A program made the translations under genes and the position numbers. The notes below the pieces were generated by a model. It ran no database searches. It worked only from the letters and a program-made list of their open reading frames with translations, and had not been told where the DNA came from. From Oxalobacteraceae bacterium UBA5157 (lineage in GTDB: Bacteria > Pseudomonadota > Gammaproteobacteria > Burkholderiales > Burkholderiaceae_D): a DNA stretch of 5,093 nucleotides. Each line of letters starts with the position of its first letter. Positions within the stretch are counted from its first letter, which is position 1. This document shows positions 1-5,093 of this stretch, piece after piece. The stretch covers positions 1-5,093 of the forward strand of contig DHXL01000231.1 of assembly GCA_002415335.1 (NCBI GenBank), in the 5' to 3' direction.

Positions 1-402
1 ATACTGCCCTGGGAAAACGGCGCCATCACACTGCATGGCCGCATCGACCGTATCGATCAACATGATGACGGCGCGCGCGCGGTGCTCGATTACAAGACCC
101 AGAGTACCCAACTACTGCGCGACAGGATCAAGCAAAGAGAAGACCATCAGCTGGCGTTCTATGGCCTGCTCTCCGATCAGCCGATTGCGGCCGGCCACTA
201 TGTTGCGCTGGAAGCGACGAAGGACAAGACCGGCGACGTCGCGGCGCCCGACTATGCGCAATGGCAGCAGGCGCTGGAGCGGCAAATTGGCACCAGCATG
301 CGCGCGATCGCCGATGGTGCGGCGCTGCCGGCGACCGGCATCGAAACGGTTTGCCAGTATTGCGACGTGCGCGGCCTGTGCCGCAAGGGAGCGTGGCGAT
401 GA
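1..402 (+). CDS. addB: AddB-like PD-(D/E)XK nuclease subunit, C-terminal part (5' truncated)
   Basis: The open frame runs from base 1 to a TGA at 400-402, giving the last 133 residues; the N-terminal helicase-like region is outside the window. Seen: GRIDRID (visible residues 13-19), DYKT (30-33) and a downstream Q50/Y54 in HQLAFY. These match motifs II, III and the QxxxY motif of RecB-family nucleases, so the metal-binding and catalytic residues (D16, D30, K32) look intact. Close to the C-terminus are C118, C121 and C127 in a C-x2-C-x5-C pattern. In characterised AddB proteins such cysteines, with a fourth before the nuclease domain, hold a 4Fe-4S cluster that clamps the nuclease domain and helps bind DNA ends; the fourth cannot be seen here. 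Inferred role: the inactive-helicase/nuclease subunit of an AddAB complex that resects double-strand breaks in the cytoplasm. It overlaps the next gene (ATGA), as expected for subunits made together. A Cas4-like or other stand-alone nuclease is possible but unlikely given the partner. Confidence 0.88.
   Translation: MLPWENGAITLHGRIDRIDQHDDGARAVLDYKTQSTQLLRDRIKQREDHQLAFYGLLSDQPIAAGHYVALEATKDKTGDVAAPDYAQWQQALERQIGTSMRAIADGAALPATGIETVCQYCDVRGLCRKGAWR
385..391 (+). promoter_or_regulatory. Shine-Dalgarno site of the addA-like gene
   Basis: AAGGGAG lies inside the end of the upstream coding region, 7 bases before the ATG at 399. It decides the start: the frame is open further upstream (an ATG at 261), but that would mean a long overlap with the addB-like gene and has no homologous-looking sequence. 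The in-frame GTG at 393 is too close to the site. With the ATGA overlap this points to translational coupling of the two subunits. Confidence 0.7.
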
Positions 403-3400
403 CTGCACCTACGGCGATGCAAAATACGCTGCGCGCCTACGAGGTCGACGGCGAAACGGTCGATGCGCAGCGCTTCACCGAAGCCGCCTGCGACCCGGGC
501 CGTTCGGTCGTGGTCGAGGCCTGCGCCGGCAGCGGCAAAACCTGGCTGCTGGTCGCGCGCATGCTGCGCCTGCTGCTGACTGGCACCGCTCCGTCCGAGC
601 TGCTGGCGATTACGTTCACGCGCAAGGCGGCGCAGGAAATGCGCGAGCGCCTGATGGAATTATTGCGCGAGCTGGCGCTGAAGCCGGACGCGGAAGTGCG
701 TGCGCTGCTGCTGGAACGCGGCGTCGCGGAAACGGATCTGCCATCGCTGCTGCCGCTCGCACGCGGCTTGTACGAACGCGTATTGTCGAGCCCGCACAGC
801 CTGGCGATCGATACCTTCCACAGCTGGTTCGCACGGCTGCTGCAGATCGCGCCGCTGGCGTCCGGCGTGCCGCACGGCTACACATTGACCGAGGCGAGCG
901 GTGAGCTGCAGCGCGAGACCTACAGCCGTTTCATGCAGGACTTGAACGATGCTGTCCACAAGGACACCAGGAATGCGCTGGAAAAGCTGTATCAGCTGGC
1001 CGGCGATTGGAACGCCAGAAAATTACTCGATGCCTTCGTGTCCAAGCGCGCCGAATGGTGGGCCGCCAATCAGGGCGAGGATGGCGCGCCGCTGGCATGG
1101 CTGCGCGCGCTGTGCGGCGCCGATGCGGAAATCGATGCGCGGCTAACGCTATGGGACGATGCCAGGCTGGTGGTGCGGATCCAGGCGATCGCGTCGCTGC
1201 TGGGCCAAGGCACGGCGACCAATCAAAAACGCGCGAATGCGATTGAAATCGCATTGAGTGCCGGTGCCGCGATCGAGCACTTCGACGCATTGTGCCATCA
1301 ACTTTTCGATGGCAATGGCGAGGCGCGCAAGAACCTGAAAACCAAGGACCTGACGAAGGCGCTCGATCATCATTTCGGGATCGATGGCGGCGCCGTGTTC
1401 GACGACGAATTCGGCCTGATCGGCGACATGCTGAAACAGCTGCAGCGACGCAGCGTCGAGCCGCTGGTGCTGGACCTGAATCAGGCCTTGTTCAAGGTCG
1501 GCGCGGCCTACCTGGAGCGCTATCAGGCGGTCAAGGCCGAAAGGCGCGTGTTCGATTTCGCCGATCTCGAATGGCAAGCCTATCGCCTGCTGACCAATGA
1601 CCAGCATGCGGCCTATCTGCACAGCCGGCTCGATGCCCGCTACAAGCACATCTTGCTCGATGAATTCCAGGACACCAATCCGCTGCAATGGAGCGTCGTA
1701 CGCGCCTGGCTCGATGCATATGGCGACGACGGCGGCCAGCCGAGCGTGTTCATCGTCGGCGATCCGAAGCAGTCGATCTACCGTTTCCGCCGCGCCGAGC
1801 CGCGCGTGTTCATCGCGGCGCGCGATCTATTGAAAGCGCAGGGCGCAGCCGTGCTGCGCACCAACCAGACCCGGCGCAATGGCAGCGCGATCGTCGCGCT
1901 GCTCAATACTAGCCTCGCTGCGAACCCGATCTTTTCGCCGCAAACCACGCTGGCGGCAGCGGCCGGCGCGGTGTGGCGCTTGCCGCTGATCCGCAGCGCG
2001 CCGGATGCGCCGGTGGAAGCGGCGGGATTCACGCTGCGCGATCCGCTGACCGCGCCGCGCGAAGAGGAAGAAGATGCGCGCCGCCTGGACGAAGGCAGAG
2101 CGGTCGCCCAGGCAATTCTGCGTGCGCAGCAAGACCGCGGGCAGCGCAATGGCGGCGCGCCGCGCTGGTCCGACGTGCTGCTGCTGGTCAAGAAGCGCGC
2201 GCACCTGACTGCTTACGAACGTGCGTTGCGCGAGGCCGGCATTCCGTTCGTATCCGACAAGCGCGGCGGCTTGCTGGAGTCGCTCGAAGTCGCGGACTTG
2301 ATCGCCTTGCTGACGTTCCTGATTACGCCCGGCGACAATCGTGCGTTGGCACACGTATTGAAATCGCCGGTCATCGGCGCGACCGACGATGATTTGATCG
2401 CGCTGGCCGCACGTGCCGAAAGCGGCTGGTGGCCGCGGCTATGCGCGGCCGCGCGAGAAGGTGCGAGCGCGCCGCTGCAGCGCGCCGCCCGCTTGCTGGC
2501 GAGCTGGCTGGACGCCGCGCCGCACCTGCCGGTGCACGACTTGCTCGACCTCATCCTGCATCAGGGCCAGTTGATCGCGCGCTACGCACAATGCGCGGCG
2601 CCGCTGGGGCGCGCGCAGGCGATCGGCAACATCGAAAGCTTCATCGAACTGGCGCTCAATCTCGATGCCGGGCGTTATCCCAGCCTGCCGAAATTCATCG
2701 ATGCCTTGCGCACGCTGCAACAGGGCAGCGACAACGACGCGCCCGACGAAGCCAACATCGATGCTGCCGCTGACGCGGTGCGCATCCTCACGATTCACAG
2801 CGCGAAGGGACTGGAGGCGCCGATCGTGGTGCTGCTCGACGCGAATCACAGCAAACCGGCCAACGACGACACCGGCATTCTGTGCGACTGGCCACAGGAC
2901 CAGGCGGCGCCGACGCATTTTTCCGCGTTCGGGCGCAAAGCCGAACGCGGTGCCGCGCGCGATCATCTGTTTGTCGAAGAAGAGCGTTTCAAGGCGCAGG
3001 AAGACTGGAACCTGCTCTACGTCGCCGCGACGCGCGCCAAGGAACTGCTAATTGTCAGCGGCGTCGCCGGGCTCAGGAATGCGCAGCCTGGCGGGATCGT
3101 CGAAGACAGCTGGTATGCGCGGTTGCAGGCTGCGCCGGAAGTCGAATGCGACGGCTCGGCGCACACATCGGCGACGGCAATCGAACCCGATTTCGCCTTG
3201 CCGATATTCGAGCTGCTGCCGCTGCCCGCGCTGCAGGCGCCGTCGCCGGAGCCTGCGCCATCGTCTCGCAGCGACGCAATCGCGGAAGGGATCGCGCTGC
3301 ATGCGCTTCTGGAGCGCCTGACCCAGGCGCATGTCTGGCCGATCCGGGCGCCTGATGCGGCAACGATCGCGCGCTGGCTGCCGTGCTCGCTCGCGATGGC

Positions 3401-3719
3401 GGTCATCGTGCGCGAACAGGCGCTGGCCATCTTGTCGCAACCGGCGCTTGAGCGTTTTTACAACCCGGCCCGCTATCGCATCGCGCGCAACGAAATGGAT
3501 ATCGTGGCGGCGGACCAGTTATTCCGACTGGACCGCATCGTGGTGTTTGACGACGAAGTGTGGATCCTGGATTACAAGCGCAATGTGCTCGATAGCGAAC
3601 GCGCGGCTTACGCGATTCAATTGGCTCAGTATCGCAGCGCGGGGCAGTCGGTGTTCGCCGGCAAGAATATGAAGAGCGCGCTGATTACCGCCGACGGCCG
3701 CTTGTGGGAGATTGCTTGA
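399..3719 (+). CDS. addA: AddA-like helicase-nuclease (UvrD/RecB-type SF1 helicase with C-terminal PD-(D/E)XK domain)
   Basis: Complete, 1106 residues, somewhat shorter than Bacillus AddA (about 1230). ATP-driven helicase that should pair with the upstream AddB-like subunit to unwind and resect double-strand DNA ends for RecA loading. Motifs seen in order: Q-motif glutamine near Q24; Walker A ACAGSGKT (41-48); motif Ia AITFTRKAAQEM (70-81); motif Ib DTFHSWF (138-144); Walker B LDEFQDT (420-426); motif III GDPKQSIYRFRR (454-465); motif IV TNQTRRNGSAI (488-498); motif V LTIHSAKGLEAP (797-808); motif VI LLYVAATRAKELL (872-884). The C-terminal nuclease shows GIALHALLERL (H968), D1045 in RLDRI, ILDYK (D1058, K1060) and QLAQY (Q1074, Y1078), so it looks catalytically intact. 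The start is chosen from the ATGA overlap and the Shine-Dalgarno site at 385-391. RecB of a RecBCD complex is the alternative name, but the partner upstream is a nuclease with AddB cysteines, not RecC or RecD. No frameshift or foreign-looking composition is seen. Confidence 0.92.
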   Translation: MTAPTAMQNTLRAYEVDGETVDAQRFTEAACDPGRSVVVEACAGSGKTWLLVARMLRLLLTGTAPSELLAITFTRKAAQEMRERLMELLRELALKPDAEVRALLLERGVAETDLPSLLPLARGLYERVLSSPHSLAIDTFHSWFARLLQIAPLASGVPHGYTLTEASGELQRETYSRFMQDLNDAVHKDTRNALEKLYQLAGDWNARKLLDAFVSKRAEWWAANQGEDGAPLAWLRALCGADAEIDARLTLWDDARLVVRIQAIASLLGQGTATNQKRANAIEIALSAGAAIEHFDALCHQLFDGNGEARKNLKTKDLTKALDHHFGIDGGAVFDDEFGLIGDMLKQLQRRSVEPLVLDLNQALFKVGAAYLERYQAVKAERRVFDFADLEWQAYRLLTNDQHAAYLHSRLDARYKHILLDEFQDTNPLQWSVVRAWLDAYGDDGGQPSVFIVGDPKQSIYRFRRAEPRVFIAARDLLKAQGAAVLRTNQTRRNGSAIVALLNTSLAANPIFSPQTTLAAAAGAVWRLPLIRSAPDAPVEAAGFTLRDPLTAPREEEEDARRLDEGRAVAQAILRAQQDRGQRNGGAPRWSDVLLLVKKRAHLTAYERALREAGIPFVSDKRGGLLESLEVADLIALLTFLITPGDNRALAHVLKSPVIGATDDDLIALAARAESGWWPRLCAAAREGASAPLQRAARLLASWLDAAPHLPVHDLLDLILHQGQLIARYAQCAAPLGRAQAIGNIESFIELALNLDAGRYPSLPKFIDALRTLQQGSDNDAPDEANIDAAADAVRILTIHSAKGLEAPIVVLLDANHSKPANDDTGILCDWPQDQAAPTHFSAFGRKAERGAARDHLFVEEERFKAQEDWNLLYVAATRAKELLIVSGVAGLRNAQPGGIVEDSWYARLQAAPEVECDGSAHTSATAIEPDFALPIFELLPLPALQAPSPEPAPSSRSDAIAEGIALHALLERLTQAHVWPIRAPDAATIARWLPCSLAMAVIVREQALAILSQPALERFYNPARYRIARNEMDIVAADQLFRLDRIVVFDDEVWILDYKRNVLDSERAAYAIQLAQYRSAGQSVFAGKNMKSALITADGRLWEIA

Positions 3720-3740
3720 TCTCCGCCAGGAAACTGCTTG

Positions 3741-3769
3741 CTGGCATTTATCGCACCATCATATAGAAT
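3741..3769 (+). promoter_or_regulatory. Candidate sigma-70 promoter for the nfeD gene
   Basis: In the 88-base gap between the addA-like gene and nfeD, CTGGCA (3741-3746, 4 of 6 to the -35 consensus) and TAGAAT (3764-3769, 5 of 6 to the -10 consensus) are separated by 17 bases. The stretch is AT-rich against a GC-rich background. Transcription would begin near 3776, leaving a leader of about 30 bases before the ATG at 3808. This is inference from pattern only; read-through from the upstream genes is also possible because no terminator is seen. Confidence 0.35.
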
Positions 3770-3807
3770 GAATAAATTGACATCGTTTGGTATTGCGCCC
3801 GGACACG

Positions 3808-5093
3808 ATGAAACGATTAAACGCGATCGCGCTGGTATTACTGGTCTTGATGCTGGCGGTTGCCCATGCGGCACCGAAAGAAGTGCTGGCGCTGCCCCTG
3901 AGCGGCGCGATCGGACCGGCCGGCGCTGACTTTGTCAGCCGCGGCATCGCGCGCGCCGAGAAGGAAAATGCGCAACTGATCGTGCTGCAGATTGACACTC
4001 CCGGCGGACTCGATACCGCCATGCGCCAGATCATCAAAGCCATCCTCGCCAGCCGCGTGCCGGTCGCCGCGTTCGTCGCGCCGAGCGGCGCACGGGCGGC
4101 AAGCGCCGGCACTTATATCCTGTATGCCAGTCATGTCGCGGCGATGGCGCCCGGCACCAATCTTGGCGCCGCGACCCCGGTTCAGATCGGCCTAACCGGC
4201 CCGAGCGAGCCTGAATCCGCGAAAAAATCAGCCAAGGAAAAAAACGCAAAGGGCGACGCCTCCGCTGACAGCGCTCCCGCAGGAGACGCAATGACCAGGA
4301 AGCAGCTGCAGGATGCCGCCGCCTACATCCGCAGCTTGGCGCAAATGCGCGGCCGCAACGCCGCATGGGGCGAGCGCGCGGTACGCGAAGCGGTCAGCCT
4401 GTCGGCCGACGAAGCCCTGGCGCAAAACGTCATCGACCTGACTGCGCGCGACGTGCCGGACCTGCTGGCCAAGCTGAATGGCCGCAAGCTCGCGACCGCC
4501 GCCGGTGAACGCACGCTCGAGACCGCCGGCGCAATCGTGGTCACGGTCGAGCCGGACTGGAAGAACAAGCTGCTGACGACCATCACCGACCCCAGCATTG
4601 CGCTGATCCTCATGATGATCGGGATTTATGGCTTGTTCTTCGAGTTCTACAATCCGGGCTTCGTGCTGCCGGGCGTGGCCGGCGCAATTTGCCTGCTGCT
4701 CGGCCTGTTCGCGCTGCAAATGCTGCCGGTCAATTACGCCGGTCTGGCGCTGATCCTGCTCGGCGTCGCCTTCATCGTCGCCGAGAGCTTCGTCGGCACC
4801 TTCGGCGTGCTCGGCGTCGGCGGCATCATCGCATTCGCGGCCGGCGCCGTGATGCTGATCGACACCGATTTGCCCGGATTCGGCATTCCACTGTCGCTGA
4901 TCGCGGGACTGGCGATGGTGACAACCGCGTTCATATTCTTCGTATCGACGCTGGCCTTGCAAGCGCGCCGGCGGCCGCTGGCCAGCCGCGCGGACATGGC
5001 GGGCAGTCCGGGCGTCATGCTGGATGACGCCGAGACGCAAGGCTGGGCGCGCGTGCATGGCGAGCGCTGGCAAGTGCGCAGCGCGCAGCCATT
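3808..5093 (+). CDS. nfeD: NfeD-family membrane-bound ClpP-like serine protease (3' truncated)
   Basis: Open from ATG 3808 to the window end without a stop: 428 codons visible, lacking only the end of the C-terminal domain. A frame stop at 3778-3780 and a signal peptide directly after this ATG support the start; its Shine-Dalgarno is weak (GGA at 3801-3803). Residues 1-21 are a signal peptide (KR, a hydrophobic run, AHA cleavage). Residues about 24-240 form a ClpP/SppA-like protease domain with IDTPGGLDTAM (62-72), the nucleophile S99 in AASAGTY, and K165, which aligns with the lysine of the Ser/Lys dyad in the family (TRKQLQDAAAYIRSLAQ). About five membrane segments follow, near 263-280, 285-305, 309-327, 331-352 and 360-384. 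The NfeD soluble (OB-fold) domain then begins near GSPGV (399-403). By family knowledge, long NfeD proteins cleave the C-terminal tail of a partner slipin/stomatin; a slipin gene downstream would fit but is not visible. Residues about 128-162 are a charged, low-complexity insert between S99 and K165. Confidence 0.93.
   Translation, partial: MKRLNAIALVLLVLMLAVAHAAPKEVLALPLSGAIGPAGADFVSRGIARAEKENAQLIVLQIDTPGGLDTAMRQIIKAILASRVPVAAFVAPSGARAASAGTYILYASHVAAMAPGTNLGAATPVQIGLTGPSEPESAKKSAKEKNAKGDASADSAPAGDAMTRKQLQDAAAYIRSLAQMRGRNAAWGERAVREAVSLSADEALAQNVIDLTARDVPDLLAKLNGRKLATAAGERTLETAGAIVVTVEPDWKNKLLTTITDPSIALILMMIGIYGLFFEFYNPGFVLPGVAGAICLLLGLFALQMLPVNYAGLALILLGVAFIVAESFVGTFGVLGVGGIIAFAAGAVMLIDTDLPGFGIPLSLIAGLAMVTTAFIFFVSTLALQARRRPLASRADMAGSPGVMLDDAETQGWARVHGERWQVRSAQP
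4281..4293 (+). promoter_or_regulatory. Possible internal ribosome binding site and start within nfeD
   Basis: AGGAG (4281-4285) stands 5 bases before an in-frame ATG (4291-4293, codon M162). It is a better Shine-Dalgarno than the one before the gene's own start. Initiation here would give a product without the signal peptide and S99 but with K165, all membrane segments and the NfeD domain. It may equally be a chance result of the Ala-Gly-Asp-Ala codons, so confidence is low. Confidence 0.2.

Noticed and set aside
261..398. Longer N-terminal extension of the addA-like protein starting at ATG 261
   Set aside because: The extra 46 residues are the shifted-frame reading of addB and look like nonsense; the ATG at 399 has a good Shine-Dalgarno and the typical ATGA overlap.
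35..904. Plus-strand open frame of 289 codons over the addB/addA junction
   Set aside because: It is out of frame with both recognisable proteins, and its translation is arginine/alanine-rich low-complexity sequence.
1149..2966. Several minus-strand open frames of 175-179 codons opposite the addA-like gene (1149-1688, 1827-2354, 2439-2966)
   Set aside because: All lie within conserved helicase coding sequence, share the arginine/glutamine-rich look of shadow frames, and show no convincing start signals.
3725..3745. Inverted repeat GCCAG/CTGGC just after the addA-like stop as a terminator
   Set aside because: The stem is only 5 base pairs with an 11-base loop and no T-run follows.
3777..3782. 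Perfect TTGACA -35 hexamer before nfeD
   Set aside because: At 16-18 bases downstream there is only GC-rich sequence without a -10 element, and transcription would start after the ATG at 3808.
4228..5073. Long minus-strand open frame of 281 codons opposite nfeD
   Set aside because: Its predicted protein is rich in Q, R, H, D and A with no recognisable domain, as typical for the antisense frame of a GC-rich gene. The plus strand here encodes a clear NfeD protein with catalytic and membrane features.

Overview
This is an ordinary-looking chromosomal window from a GC-rich bacterium, most likely a betaproteobacterium of the Burkholderiales (Oxalobacteraceae-like is my best guess). That placement is inference from codon style, protein wording (for example VVVEACAGSGKTWLLV, LNLLYVAATRA-type motifs) and gene types; no search was run. 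All genes lie on the plus strand and fill almost the whole window.

Bases 1-402 hold the last 133 codons of an AddB-like protein: a PD-(D/E)XK nuclease domain followed by a C-x2-C-x5-C cluster, the C-terminal part of the iron-sulfur staple known from AddB. Its stop overlaps the start of the next gene in an ATGA. Bases 399-3719 encode a complete 1106-residue AddA-like protein: a UvrD/RecB-type superfamily 1 helicase with every core motif and its own C-terminal PD-(D/E)XK nuclease. Together they should form an AddAB helicase-nuclease that processes double-strand DNA ends for RecA-dependent repair, with one nuclease site for each strand.

Bases 3720-3807 are an 88-base, relatively AT-rich gap with a plausible sigma-70 promoter. 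It is followed by an NfeD-family membrane protein (3808 to the window end, truncated). This protein has a signal peptide, a ClpP-like Ser/Lys protease domain, five predicted membrane segments and the start of the soluble C-terminal NfeD domain. It is functionally unrelated to the AddAB pair and probably starts its own transcription unit. In other genomes such genes are commonly followed by a slipin/stomatin gene, which would lie beyond the window.

I see no mobile element, CRISPR array, RNA gene or convincing new system. The only mildly unusual structure is in nfeD. A lysine/alanine-rich linker there carries A-runs, one of them a slippery-type heptamer, and is followed at once by a strong Shine-Dalgarno-like sequence and an in-frame ATG just before the catalytic-lysine region.
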